Part shown: piece by piece, positions 9,541 to 22,291 of the stretch
Position numbering within the stretch: the first letter of the stretch is position 1
Layout of the letters: every line of letters starts with the position of its first letter
Source: Nematostella vectensis
Taxonomy: Eukaryota > Cnidaria > Anthozoa > Actiniaria > Edwardsiidae
Assembly (NCBI RefSeq): GCF_932526225.1
Contig: NC_064040.1
Coordinates: forward strand, 4,957,681 to 5,021,680
Direction of reading: 5' to 3'
DNA: 64,000 bases
Translations under genes and position numbers: made by a program
The notes under the pieces: model-generated
The model's database searches: none
What the model was told of the DNA's origin: nothing
What the model saw: only the letters and a program-made list of their open reading frames with translations

Positions 9541-12500
9541 CAGTGCGGAACATTACCATTTTTGGTTATATTTGATAAACAATCTGATTAACCAATCAGA
9601 GATGAGTATTACTATGCCCAGTCTCACGCGGACACGCCTCAACTCAGAGTGGGAAAACAAAATGGCGGTTCCGTTGAATCGGGAAAATCATGTTGAACGC
9701 CGCTTTTTAACTCTCTGCTAGCAGTGATTTCTTCTTATCTGTTTAAGCAGGGATTTCACCGACTCAGAGCGTCATATATACCCTATTTGTGTTGTTTCTC
9801 ATCGGCAACAGACCTCATTTGCAGGGTTATTTTTACGACTTCACCGAATCGTACTGTAATGAACGCGGAAGGGTAAGCCACTGCTAGCAGGCTATAACAT
9901 TGATCACCAATTATCTAGTTGTACGTTTCATCAAGTCATACAAATGCACAAAATTTCCCTGGATTTATCTTGCTTTCGCACTCGAAATAAAGACACTCCA
10001 AGAAGAATTTTAGCTGGGATATTGAATCTAAAATGAATCTTATACAGAATGGCAGCGAGTCTCATTAAAAAAAAAATGAAGCTAAATCGTATACAGATTG
10101 GCCGCGAGTCACTGTTTATTGTATGCAATTTAAAGACACTACATGAAAGTACTGTTTAAATGTTTATATTTGATCCTGGAATAAATAGATTTGCTATGAT
10201 CAGTAAATCTCAGGGATGGCAGTCATTATTCATTGCTGCATTACTTTGCTATTACTCGTTGTAAAAAAAGTCCCTACCACAAATGCTCACATTATGGCTT
10301 TTTTTTATAAATGGATTCTAGAGGGGGCACTTGTTTGAGGGGCTATGTAATGTGCTTATTCAATGAGGGGTGTATGTATACCTCAGTGTCAGAACCATCC
10401 CCAAAGGACTTCATTGTATCCAGCTCTGTTTTCATCATGATTCATTTTATTAAAAAAAGGAAGTTTTGTGACACAAATCGTGATTAATACACAGGTTCTA
10501 ACACCAAGTTAGAGCCATTGAGGGTGTATTTCATTGTGTGTGCAGACAAATGGAAAAAGGCATAAAGTGTAAACTAGGGTGAGGAAAAGGCATGGTAAGG
10601 GCAAAGGGGTGGTGACTAAGGGTATGTCTAATTGGGGGTGCTGACACAGGTTGTGAAGATGAAGTAAACTTGTACCATGTTTGATTACTAGGCTTGGAGA
10701 TAATAGGAGAATGGGAGTATAGTCATACCTTGGGTACCAGAGGCTCCAAGCTTCACTAGAGCAGATATCATATGGAAAATATCTATTCATATTTGGTGAT
10801 ACTTATATGCGCAAAGAGTCTTTTTTTTATAAAAAGGGAATTAAATTAATTTGATTTGATAGGCAAGTCTGAGTGTTGAAGCTCCTCTTTAAAACTATAG
10901 TGATATTAAGAATTTATATGTTTGGGGTATATAGGTTTGAGTAATTGTTTGGGAGGTAAGTTTCTATACTTGGTATATTTTATGTATATACTTTATGTAT
11001 AGAAGGTTTGGGTACTTTTTTTTTTTTGGGGGGGGGGGGCTAATTTGACAAAAAGTCCTTATCGCAAATGCTTATTTTAGCATATTATGCCCTTCTTTTT
11101 ACCCCTCTTGTACCAGGTTTGATTACTAAGCCTTGGAGATTCTAGGAGTATGATTGTGCAGTCATAGATATCATACTGTATGGAAAATAAATATTTATAT
11201 TTGGTGATACTTCAGGAGCATTTTTTATCTCAGTGCCTATTGCACAGAGTTTGTTTGTTGTCTTTTTTATAAAAATGGAATAAAATTGATTTTATTTAAT
11301 AAGCAAATCTGAGAGTTGAAGCTCCCTTATAGCAAGATTTTGTATGCTTGGGCTATAGAATTTAGGTTTGGTTATTTATTTGGGAGGTAAGTTTCTATGC
11401 TTGGTATATTTTATGTATAGAACTCAGGTTTGGGTATTTTTGAGGATGAGTAGGGGGGGCTAATTCATCAAAAAGTTCTTATCGCAAATGCTTATTTTAA
11501 CATATTATGCCCCTCTAGCATTAGATTTTAGAGGGGGCACTGGTTTGAGTGGCTATGTAATGCGCTTACTCAATGAGGGCTATTTTATGGTGTGTGCAGA
11601 CAAATAGGAAAAGGCATAGAGTGTAAAATTAAAGGTTGAGAAATGCATGGTAAGGGGAGTGAGGTTGTGATGACTGAGGGCATGTCACATGTGGTGTGCT
11701 CACACAAGGTGCGAAGACAAGGAAGTAAAATTGTACCGGGTTTTATGACTAGGGCCTTGGAGGTGAGGAGGATAGAGTTTTTATTTATAAAAGGGAATAA
11801 AAATAAATTAAATTTGATAAGCAAATTTTCCTTCTAAAACTTTTTTACGGGACTGGCAAGTTTCAAGCTTTTGTATGTTTTACGAATAGAACCCAGATTT
11901 GGGTTACTTTTTTGGGGGGAAGGGGGGGGGGGCTATCTATTCTTGGTGGAGTTTTGGGTATAGAGTTCAGATGCAGGTATATTCTTAGGGGTGGCGCGGT
12001 TCCATTCTTTTGGGGGCATAAAATGTTCGTATCTGTCGGAACCAACAGTCATGTTTACAGCTAGAGTGCCCCCCCCCCCCATGTTGTTGTGGTGGTCGCA
12101 GGGCAAGACATTTAGCTAAAGAATGATAAGAAGCGAACCCCCGAGAGACAAGGGTAGGGTAAAATGCTTTTCGGCTAAATGTTGACACAAATTTTCATAC
12201 CTATTCTTCGGCGATTTTTCCCTGTTGTATAGACGTTGGGCCTTGACTCGCACTTTCGTACTCACAATTCAACCTCCGCTCTTCTCAACTTTCACCATAC
12301 CCTGTGGGCACTCGTTTCGGCTTGTGGTGAAAATTGTTTTAGTATGCCATGATCCTCATTTATCCTAGTTTAGTCCTGTCAAGGTCCTAAGCCGTAGAAT
12401 TTGGTCCATCACACTCATATTTCTCTTTTTCTAAACGTAAACATTACGAAGAGAGTTCGATTTTACGGCAGTCTCCAATAAAAGCGCTCAATTTGAAAAG

Positions 12501-12717
12501 GTTTCCCAAACGATATTTTACTTTCGAGCACAGGAACTCATCAATCAAATATCAAACTTGGTATAGAGCAGGATATTTTGCTGTTTTGGTCGATTTTTGC
12601 GATGCGACGTCTCGCTAACAAAACAAATTCAAGTTTCAAACTCCGCGCGGCCATTTTGAATATTTGCATAATAAGTAGGTAAATCGATATAACCAAAAAT
12701 AGTAATGTACGGCACTG
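9541..12717. mobile_element. 3.18-kb DNA transposon with terminal inverted repeats, non-autonomous
   Basis: The element starts CAGTGCGGAACATTACCATT and ends with the near-complement of this (12682-12717), giving imperfect TIRs of about 36 bp. It is flanked by the 5-bp repeat ACTAG (9536-9540 and 12718-12722). The paralogous intervals before C and D read straight through with a single ACTGG (24696-24700 and 37961-37965), so they are the empty site. No transposase frame is visible. The middle (about 10290-11900) is built from degenerate repeats with a period of roughly 450 bp. CAGTG-type ends suggest a hAT-like origin, but a 5-bp duplication is not the usual 8 bp, so the superfamily is open. 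Confidence 0.85.
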
Positions 12718-12849
12718 ACTAGTGCATTAAGGGGGATCCATTGTTTAACTTTAATTATTTCAATTTCAAGTATATATCTTGAATGACTTATCCCATTCCA
12801 TAGCTGAGTGAGCAAATCAAGTGCGCGTAAAACAGCAACGAATTTTCGT

Positions 12850-12916
12850 CTGATCTGTATGGGCAATTACAAAAGCTCGCCTGAGGATCGCTATTGTAAT
12901 TGCCCATACAGATCAG
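12850..12916. repeat. perfect 23-bp-stem hairpin upstream of ABCC copy B
   Basis: The arm at 12850-12872 (containing GATCTGTATGGGCAATTACA) is answered without mismatch at 12894-12916 around a 21-base loop. The same hairpin occurs at 24828-24894 and 38093-38159, about 260 to 330 bp before each start codon. It could be a tiny MITE fixed before the duplications or a structured regulatory element. Confidence 0.85.
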
Positions 12917-12983
12917 CCGCTCATATTTTATCTACTACCTAAAGATTCACTCTGTTTATGGTTCAACTCTTAACCTGCTTGAT

Positions 12984-13006
12984 TAGGGACTCCTCGCGAG
13001 TCCCTA
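12984..13006. repeat. short perfect palindrome TAGGGACTC-CTCGC-GAGTCCCTA
   Basis: A nine-base stem with a five-base loop, about 170 bp before the ATG of copy B. The copies before C (24959-24987) and D (38224-38252) have a perfect 12-base stem, because the flanking bases there also pair. Confidence 0.85.
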
Positions 13007-13177
13007 TTCCCTGTGAGGATTTTTCCCTCAAGGTGTGCATATTAACGGTTTCCGAGGAGTTGCACTGTATAATTGTATAGGCTTGACTGCTTTAACGTCA
13101 CAAACTCAGTGAGCATGCCATTTATTAGGAACAAAAAGCACACCCGTTCAAACTCACGCACTCAAAGTTCATAGAAA

Positions 13178-16100
13178 ATGGGCCCACTGCATTACTCAAA
13201 CGGACTTGTCTCAAGACTGACGTTTTCCTGGTTGAATCCTCTTATAGCGCTTAACAAGAGACGTCCCGTTGAAGCAAGCGACCTTCCTTGCTTCGATAAC
13301 CACGGGTATGAATGTGAGAATCTCACTGAAAAACTCGACAGCGAATGGCATCGAGAAAAAGCTAATGCTGAGCGTAATGCTAGAAAGCCAAGTATGTGGA
13401 AAGCATTATTTCTGATGTTTTCTTTTCAAGAATATGCAACTCTTTGTACGCTGATGCTGACGTACTCAGTGACAAAAACTGCTATTCCATACATGCTGTA
13501 CTGTGTGCTGAAGGAGCTTTCGGAGCCTTCCCCGCAGACAAATGCTGCTCTACTTTTGGGAGCGATTTTGTGTCTCTATGCAGGAATAGAATCGACATGT
13601 CAGACGTATATCAAATATCGTGCATTTCTTTTCGCTATGAGGGTGAGAACAGCTCTTTGTGGAGTCATTTTCAAAAAGGTAGGTGTATGGGGGAGAGTTA
13701 TGGCAACGGGGTACTTTAATAGCCCGGGGAACGGTTCGAAGAAAAATGTCGATATAAGCATATTGAATGAAAAATTCTTCTGGAGAATGCGATAATTCTG
13801 TTTGTTTCAAGGTTTGATGAAATGGTTTATTTTTCACGGGTTTAATCCCGCACTTGTAATCACATTCCTTAAAAACTCTACTGTGTCTAAAACTATTCGA
13901 CGGATCCTTTATGGCACATGCCCACCAGACTGTATGCGATGTTTGAGACATTGTTTTTGATTCTTATGCAAATTTAAGTCAAAGTCGAAAAATCAATGCT
14001 TTCTATGCAGTTAGAAAACTTTTTCGTTACGGTTCTTAGCATTCGTGATCTTTTGTTTTAATGATAACATGTCATTATATTATGCAACGCTTCGCCCACG
14101 CAAGTAATACAGCACTAAAATTAACCACGCAACATTATTGTACATAGTTGTAATCGGGAACTTGATTCTTTCTTTCTCAACTACATGCGCTTGCATCAAC
14201 ACACAATATATATTCTAACAATTATCTTCAACATATCGATTAAATAAAGACCACAAATTATTTCATAACAACTATTGTTTTATGCTTTAAGATTACGTAA
14301 CTACTAAGACTACATTATTTATCTATTGTATAGTACGCAGCTGCTTTGTCTCCTATTATCTTTGCTCTACAAAGGAGTTCTTTTGTCTCTATTCTTCTCG
14401 TTCTTCGTAACGAGGTGCGGATATTGTTCATTTGCCCAATCAAATCGCAGCTTGTAAGAGCTGCGTACTGACCCTTACCCCATCTATCAGTCAAGGGGTG
14501 TTAATTTATATGCTTACTAACAAAATTCAGAATGTCTCTCCTTTTTCCACCTTTGACATTTAATAAAATGTGAAGTGGTACCATGTTTTACACATATACA
14601 AATTAACCTACTAGTGTGATATGACTAAAACTGTGACCCCCTCACACACATGGCTGTCTAAGTCAATACCCCTGCCTTCTTCTTGGATTACAAAATGGCG
14701 GAATTACCCTACACTTTATTACCAATAGGTGATATCCCTGAGTTGTCGTGATACATCCGCCTTAGCTTCCGGTCACGTGACCAACCTGTTCGCCACGGAC
14801 GCGGAGTCATTTCAAGTGGGTCTAGAGGCTTGTCCCTCCTTCATGATGGCCCCACTCACCTTTACATCGTGTGCGGTCGTCATGGTGTGGCTAGCGGGAT
14901 GGCCGGCCATGGCTGGACTTTCTGTGTCCATAGCTTATGTCGTGGCACAAGTATGGGTTTGAAAAAAAATGCAATCTTTCCCTGGTTATGAGGTCCCTAA
15001 TCTTATGCGAACAAAGATACACAATAATGAAAATGCCTTATTACAAAATGGAAGGCAAAGAGGGAGCGGACCAGGACAAAGGGGGAAGGGAGGAGCTAGG
15101 ATAAAAAGAAAGGAGATCAGGACATAGGGAAAGGGTATCAGGACGAGGTAGGGTATCAGAAAATAGAAGGAGGGGCCAGTATATGGAGGGAGGGGATCAG
15201 GGCATAGAAGAAGTGCATCAGGACATAGAGGGAGGGGCTCAGGACATAGAAGTAGGGCAGCAGGACATAGAGGGAGGGGACCAGTACATGGAGGGAGAGG
15301 ATCACGACATAGAGGGAGGGAGCAGGACATAGAGGGAGGGGACCAGGACATAGAGGGAGAGGACCAGGACATAGAGGGGGGGATCAGGACATAGAGGGAG
15401 GGGATCAGGACATAGAGGGAGGGGACCAGGACATAGAGGGAGGGGACCAGGACATAGAGGGATGGGACCAGGACAAAGAGGGGGGGGATCAGGACATAGA
15501 GGGAGAGGATCAGGACATAGAGGGATGGGATCAGGACATAGAGGGATGGGATCAGGACATAGAGGGATGGGATCAGGACATAGAGGGATGGGATCAGGAC
15601 ATAGAGGGATGGGATCAGGACATAGAAGGAGGGGATCAGGACATAGAGGGAGGGGACCAGGACATAGAAGGAGTGAATCAGGATATAGTGGAAGAAGGGT
15701 GGGCAGGGGATAACAACATAGAGGGAGGAACGCAGGACGCTATATCACAGTCACTACGCATTGCATTTATGAACTACATGCCTGGTCATTTTCAGGTGTT
15801 AAGTGTGAAGCCGTGCAAGTACTTAAGGGGGAAGACGTTGAAGGTGATAGACAAGCGCATTACACTTATCAGCCAGATAATCCACGGCATTCGCTCCATC
15901 AAAATGCACGCCTGGGAAACGCCTTACTACCAGGCCGTCCAGAGATTACGAAGGTTAGATTACATCGGGCAGACAGACGACGGAGGGGAGGGGAGACGGG
16001 AGAGCGGCCACACTGACATTTGGACAGACAGCAGAAAACAGTTTAACTTGGCTATAGTATCTCTTACATCTGTTGGACAGACGTATATTTTGGTTATATA

Positions 16101-19100
16101 GATAAAAAATACGGACAGACAATAGTTTTACTTCGCGGCTGTTTCTTATACCACAAGACCATAACATATGGCCCTCGATTTCTTTGCAGGATGGAGAAGA
16201 ACGTATATATAAAGAAGTTCATGATAACTTCATTCTTCGAATCACTGTACCAGAATACTCTTCCTATATTCAGTGCTACCCTCTGCTACGTCTTCACCAA
16301 TCGACCTCTAGATCAAGCGATATTCTTTACGCTTTTCGCGTACTTTTTAGAGATTAGAATACTGGTTGCCTGCCATTTCACTAGGGGATCGCAACTTTTA
16401 ACGGATTGCGCTGTCTCCTTGAAAAGAATTCAGGACTTTCTAACTGAGGTCGGAAAGCAAAGAGATCTTGAGCAAAGCTTAGATGGTGAAGCGAGTTCCA
16501 GTAGAGAGAGACTTCTATCAGAGCAGAATTCAAGCAATTGCCGTATCCAAATATCAACCAATGATCATCAGCGATCATCAGAAATTGATAGAGGATGTCT
16601 ACCCGAAGAATCAACTTCTGGGAAAACTGAATCCGGCGATTGCATCCTTGGCAAAATAAACCTTGACCTGTCCGGGAATCGTCTGGCTCTAGTGATAGGC
16701 CCTGTTGGCTCTGGCAAATCAACGCTTCTCTCTGCCATCTGTGGCGCAAGCTCTAGTTACAAAGGCAAAATAAAAACAAATGGGTCTATTGCTTACGTTT
16801 CACAAGAACCTTGGATATTCCAAGGGACCGTTCGAGAAAACATCATATTCAATTCAACTTACGATGCTGAGAGGTACCAGAAAGTAGTGGAAGCCTGTGA
16901 TCTAAAGGATGATTTCAAGGCGTTTCCGAATGGCGACCTCTCTGAAATTGGCGAGCGCGGTATTGCTATGAGTGGTGGTCAGCGGGCTCGTGTTAGTTTA
17001 GCACGCGCCGTGTACCTAGACGCGGATATCTATTTACTAGATGACCCTTTAAGTGCGGTCGACTTCAAAGTAGCCAAACACATTTTCGAGAAATGCATTT
17101 GTGGAATCCTAAAAAGAAAACTGCGCGTCTTAGTCACTCATCATCTGCAGTACAAAGAAATGGCCGACGAGGTCGTCCTCCTGGAAAATGGGAGCATGGT
17201 GGCTTGCAGCGACTACAAGGAATTTACGGAGGAATACTTGAGTAGGATGACAAAAAATACGGGCAGCGCCAAGGAGATGGTACTCCTGTTAAAAGATGAC
17301 AGCTCGGTGACGCAAGGCGAAGGTTTGCTGAGTGTGGTGGAAGAAAGAGATGTGGGAGCCGTGTCGCTTAGGACATACTGGGAATACCTGCGCGCTGGTC
17401 TGCCTGTGGTGGCCATCGCGTTACTGGGGCTTGCGGCGGTCGTTACTCCAGGTACGAAATCATCGTCACTATAAACGTTAATAGATAAATACTCAACATT
17501 ACTAAGCACTAATTTCATTAGCATGATCAAGGCTCTGATTGTTACTGTCACATCATTACCACTTCATCTGTTATCATCTTAATCACCGTGTTCCAATGGT
17601 TTTATTATTTCATAAATTATTATTTCCGCAGTTCTTGAAGCCTCTCCCAGTTGGATCCTTGCAAAGTGGGACAGACTGACATGGGCAAACGCCGACCATC
17701 GTGGCATCATCGTCGCTTACATATCCCTGACATTCGCCGCTAACCTGCTTCGGTATCTCTTCTCTTTTCTTGTCTACGTCACTGCTTTACAATGTAACAC
17801 AAGGCTACACAACAAGATGGCCCAATCGCTGATCCACGCTCCTGTCTCGTTCTTTGACACAAATCCAGTCGGGCGGATCTTGAATCGCTTCTCTGCCGAC
17901 ATCGTAGAGATTGACAATATCCTTCCTCCAAATTTGGTATACACGCTCATCGTGTGTGACTTATTTGTGTCGTTGATTATCCCTACGCTTGCCAGCTATT
18001 GGCTGCTAGTTTCAGTGATACTGCCGGTAGTAATGCTCGTATGGTACGGGAAGGCATTTGTCCGTATTACCCGTGAAGTGACTAGACTGCAATCGCTCGC
18101 CCGGTCAGCGGTGTTTTCACACATCTCAAGCACCGTCGAGGGTCTGACCACAATCCGTTTACACGACGCAAGAGATGAATTCATCAAGAAGAATCACAGG
18201 TTCGTATGAAGCGTTCTTGTGTATCAGGGAGTACTCCGCATATGTATCGAGTCTTGTTTAGACTTAAAGAGACACAATCGTTTCTTTTTTGTTACCTTTT
18301 GAATTGTTTGCAGATACAATTACGAAATAACCACACCAACATTTTTCAGCAAATAGTATTTTTAACCCCTCCCCCCTCTCTGTATCTCCTTCAAAATTTA
18401 CTATGGTATTTACCTCATTGTCAAGTAAGAATTTTAAATACTTTCAAGATTGCATAATATCTTTTTTATTTTGCAGCTACCAAGATTACAATTACGAAAT
18501 AACCACCCCAAATCATATTTTCAGCAAATTGTATTTTTTAACCCCTACCCCTAAATACTTTCAAGATTGCATAATATCTTTTAAAATTTGCAGCTACCAA
18601 GATTGCCGGAATCGCGCAACTTTCTTGGTGTTTTCTTCCATGGCCTGGCTGAAGATAAGAGCTGATTTGATATCAACAGCGGTGCTTACTATTACCAGCG
18701 TTGTTACAATACTGCTATCCTCGTCTGTCGGTGAGTAATTGAGTAACTGATGGATTGATTAGTATATTTATTGACGGATAATCCATCGATTGATTGATTG
18801 ATCAGTTACAGTGTGTAAGTAGTATAGTAGTGCTAATTTAAACCATTTTTCTGTAACCTTTGAGCTGGGACCTTGCGTCAGTATCACGCGGGATATCACA
18901 AAAATAATGTTTTATTTCTTTTATAAAATTATTTCTAATCCTTCGCAAAAGAAAAAAGAAACTTCACAACAGCGCGCGCTAATGTCGTCATTCCATTGCA
19001 CGTCAGCTCGCGCGCAGAAGTTTTGAAAACCGAGATGTTTCTGTTTGGGAGAATTCGAGAGCAGATCAGTGAAGCTCGAGACCGCAGGTCGAGGTCGTCA

Positions 19101-20366
19101 CATCTGCTCGAAAATTACTCAAACAAACACCGAGATTTTCAAAACTCAATGAAGACACAAAAATAATGTTTTATTTCTTTTATCAAATTATTTATAATCC
19201 TACGCCAGTGCACGTCAGCTCGCGGGCAGAAAACAATTTAAAAAACTGGCTTGAAATTCCAAGCAATATTTACTTCATCGTTTGGTTGTTTATCTATTTG
19301 GACATATTTTGCAATTTACTATCTACCTGGGACATTTTTCTCCCGAAGAATAATATTTTTAGTGTTAAAAGGTAAAAGCTCGTTCGCCATAAATATGCGC
19401 CCCTTCTGCCGCCGTCACTGACCCTATAAGAACACGCATTCATACTATTCATTATTGACAGGTTTTATTGGATTGGCCATCACTTATTCCATGATGCTCG
19501 TGATAGATACCGCGTTTGTTATAAAGTCCGCTGGCTTCCTTCAAGACGCAATGACATCAGTCCAGCGGGTAATGGAGTACTGCAGGCTCAGCCCGGAACC
19601 GGCCTATCAGATCACAAAAACACCACCATGTGGCTGGCCTCGACATGGAGCGGTGTCATTCAGTTACGTGTCTCTCCGATACTACAGCGATGGACCCCAA
19701 GTCCTGAAGGGCGTGACGTTCAGCATTGAGCCTCAGCAGAAAATCGGCATCGCTGGGAGGACTGGGGCCGGCAAGTCATCTATTGTGGCCTCGCTAATGC
19801 GCATGCCCGAGGCCTCATCCGGGATACACATAGATGATGTTGATATACGCGGGCTCAACCTGCAGTCTACAAGACAGGTTGTCTCCGTGATTCAGCAAAA
19901 CCCGACGTTGCTGAGTGGAACTATCAGGAGTAATCTTGACCCGCTCGACATGTACACGGACGACGAGATCTGGAGCGCTCTAAGCGACGTCAACCTCTTG
20001 CCAGTGATGGACAAGTGGGGCTATGACCTCGAACATCGCATTGAAGAGGGTGGGGTTAATTTGAGTGTAGGGGAACGGCAGCTGTTCTCACTGGCAAGAG
20101 CGCTGCTGCAAAAGAACAAGATTATCATTATGGACGAGGTGACGGCTAATGTGGATCCACAGACGGATCAAATGATCCAGACCACCATCCGAGACAAGTT
20201 CAAGGACTGCACCGTGCTCATCATTGCTCACCGACTCAGCACCATCATGGACTGTGACCGCATCATGGTGCTACACGATGGACAAGTGGTGGAGATGGAC
20301 ACCCCTGAGGCACTGATGGGAAACGCCGACAGCTGGCTAGCACAACTATGGCAACATTCACACTAA
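13178..20366 (+). CDS. ABCC4-like: ABCC4/MRP4-like ABC transporter, copy B (complete)
   Basis: Seven exons: 13178-13678, 14729-14950, 15796-15953, 16190-17451, 17632-18199, 18594-18730 and 19462-20366. Together they total 3,753 bases, or 1,250 residues plus stop, with matching phases. The start is chosen because MGPLHYSNGLVSRLTFSWLN resembles the ABCC4 N-terminus and sits in good ATG context. Domain order: N-terminal lasso and TMD1 (to about residue 430), NBD1 (Walker A about 463-471, signature MSGGQ about 554, Walker B LLDDP), TMD2, NBD2 (Walker A about 1048-1056, signature LSVGE about 1150, Walker B MDEVT about 1172). Human ABCC4 has 1,325 residues. Oddities: DEVT instead of DEAT in NBD2 (shared with C), a duplicated acceptor before exon 6, and a partly duplicated intron 6. 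The expected role is organic-anion or drug export at the plasma membrane. Confidence 0.92.
15060..15690. repeat. 21-bp polypurine minisatellite in intron 2 of copy B
   Basis: Same unit as the array at the window start, and closely matching it in the order of variant units. This is the shortest complete array of the three whose ends are visible. Seven consecutive units near 15500-15620 share the variant GGGATGGGATCAGGACATAG, which indicates recent local amplification. Confidence 0.95.
18311..18593 (+). repeat. duplicated exon-6 acceptor region in copy B
   Basis: TTGCAGCTACCAAGAT occurs at about 18471 and again at 18589. The first occurrence runs directly into TACAATTACGAAATAACC, a sequence that otherwise lies at the upstream pseudo-acceptor (18312). 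The intron end is therefore a partial tandem duplication. From the first acceptor the frame stays open into exon 6, so its use would insert about 40 residues. The canonical acceptor at 18593/18594 keeps the alignment with the other copies and is preferred. Confidence 0.7.
19020..19145. repeat. imperfect palindrome in intron 6 of copy B
   Basis: The arm at 19020-19065 (GTTTTGAAAACCGAGATG and on to GAGCAGA) matches, in reverse complement with mismatches, the arm at 19103-19145. It lies inside an extra segment of about 265 bp found only in this copy. That segment also repeats the ACAAAAATAATGTTTTATTT stretch (18898 and 19160), so it looks like a local inverted duplication. Confidence 0.65.
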
Positions 20367-20659
20367 TCGGGTAACCAGTGGTCATAACGAACAGTGGGAT
20401 GATAAGAGATTTGCTGAACTATCTTGTCGTTTTGCTAGAGCATATCAAGAAAATTTGGCCAAAAGTTGCCGTTTTTGCCAAACGTGCTCATTTCCATATA
20501 AGGAAACTATTATATCCCTTATTTGAAAAACCTGTATGATTCTTGTCATTTTTAAGGTTACCATCGTACTGCAGGTGCTCCGTAAACTTTATGACTTGTA
20601 TTCAGAAAGAAAAAAACAGTTACTGTGACTATCTTTAGTCAGTTAAGAAGGTCTCTGAA

Positions 20660-20665
20660 AATAAA
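20660..20665 (+). promoter_or_regulatory. candidate polyadenylation signal, ABCC copy B
   Basis: AATAAA about 295 bp after the stop, in the same context as in copies A and C. Confidence 0.5.
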
Positions 20666-20689
20666 CTAAGATTCCTCGGTACCAGACCC

Positions 20690-22291
20690 CCAAAACACCA
20701 CGATTTCTGCATATGAAACCAAATGGCCCAGGGGAGGGGGGGGGGGTTCTTCAGGGTAAAAGTGATAGGGATGTTCGTCGGGAAATTCGAAAAATAACCC
20801 TAACAATACCGGTACACCAAAAATTGCTACCCTAAAAAGTACCCCAGAAGCCCTAAAAAATACCAATTCTAAGAGAAAAGCTTATTTTTTTTTATGATAC
20901 TGAGACCCGATTTTGACCCCTAAAAATACGACGAGCATCCCTATCAGGTCGACATAGGAAGACCCCCCACCAGTGCTCAATGGTTTTTGCCAACTAGTAG
21001 CACAGGTCTCCCAGGCTCTGAGCGAGTGCGGGTGAAAGGCTGGATAATTACTGTTATAAATTAATTAGAACAGGTGACTTTAATTTTCACATTGATGACA
21101 CTGGTGACGCTGATGCTGTCAGACTGTTGGATATGCTCGATGCAGCTGGATTCGAGCAAATGGTAGTAAGCCCTACGTACAGAAAAGACCACACCCTTGA
21201 CCTAGTTGTTGTGTGGGACGACTTGTCAGTGCGCGGACGTCCTGAAATCATTGCATTCCCTAACTCTGTATCTGACCATAGTGCCATTATTTGTGATGTT
21301 GACATGCCAAAGCCATGTGCCTCCAAGAAAATACTGTATCGGCGTCCGTTACGGAAAATTAACTTGGACTCTTGGTGCAATGACATCAGGGATTCCGCCA
21401 TCTACAGTTCTGCTTCGAGTGATGACTCTGACTGCAACGTCTTATGTGACCAGTATAGCACTGTGCTGCACCACTTCATCGATAAACATGCCAAAACACC
21501 ACGATTTCTGCATATGAAACCAAATGGCCCAGGGGAGGGGGGGGGGTTCTTCAGGGTAAAAGTGATAGGGATGTTCGTCGGGAAATTCGAAAAATAACCC
21601 TAACAATACCGGTACACCAAAAATTGCTACCCTAAAAAGTACCCCAGAAGCCCTAAAAAATACCAATTCTAAGAGAAAAGCTTATTTTTTTTATGATACT
21701 GAGACCCGATTTTGACCCCTAAAAAATACGACGAGCATCCCTATCAGGTCGACATAGGAAGACCCCCCACCAGTGCTCATTGGTTTTTGCCAACTAGTAG
21801 CACAGGTCTCCCAGGCTCTGAGCGAGTACGGGTGAAAGGCTGGATAATTACTGTTATAAATTAATTAGAACAGGTGACTTTAATTTTCACATTGATGACC
21901 CTGGTGACGCTGATGCTGTCAGACTGTTGGGTATGCTCGATGCAGCTGGATTCGAGCAAATGGTAGTAAGCCCTACGTACAGAAAAGACCACACCCTTGA
22001 CCTAGTTGTTGTGTGGGACGGCGACTTGTCAGTGCGCGGACGTCCTGAAATCATTGCATTCCCTAACTCTGTATCTGACCATAGTGCCATTATTTGTGAT
22101 GTTGACATGCCAAAGCCATGTGCCTCCAAGAAAATACTGCTTCGGCGTCCGTTACGGAAAATTAACTTGGACTCTTGGTGCAATGACATCAGGGATTCCG
22201 CCATCTACAGTTCTGCTTCGAGTGATGACTCTGACTGCAACGTCTTATGTGACCAGTATAACACTGTGCTGCACCACTTCATCGATAAACA
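20690..22291. repeat. 801-bp tandem duplication after copy B
   Basis: The segment starting CCAAAACACCACGATTTCTG at 20690 starts again at 21491, where it interrupts the LINE endonuclease frame after GATAAACATG. Each unit holds the 184-bp MITE (20763-20946 and 21563-21746), the left arm of the 55-bp inverted repeat and the endonuclease fragment. After copy C only one unit exists, so the duplication arose in this interval or was lost there. Confidence 0.9.

Larger units (their letters stand above)
12723..13177 (+). promoter_or_regulatory. proximal upstream region of ABCC copy B
   Basis: This 455-bp block is conserved before copies B, C and D. It carries two perfect hairpins (listed separately), a TATA-like stretch near 13067-13079, and an AACGTCAC element near 13094 that resembles a CRE half-site. 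The gene start follows with a favourable context (GAAAATGG). The promoter role is inferred from position and conservation; the transcription start is not visible. Confidence 0.5.

Noticed and set aside
9284-9721. 145-codon frame in the A-B interval
   Set aside because: It crosses the left end of the 3.18-kb transposon, is broken in the paralogous intervals, and shows no recognisable domain.
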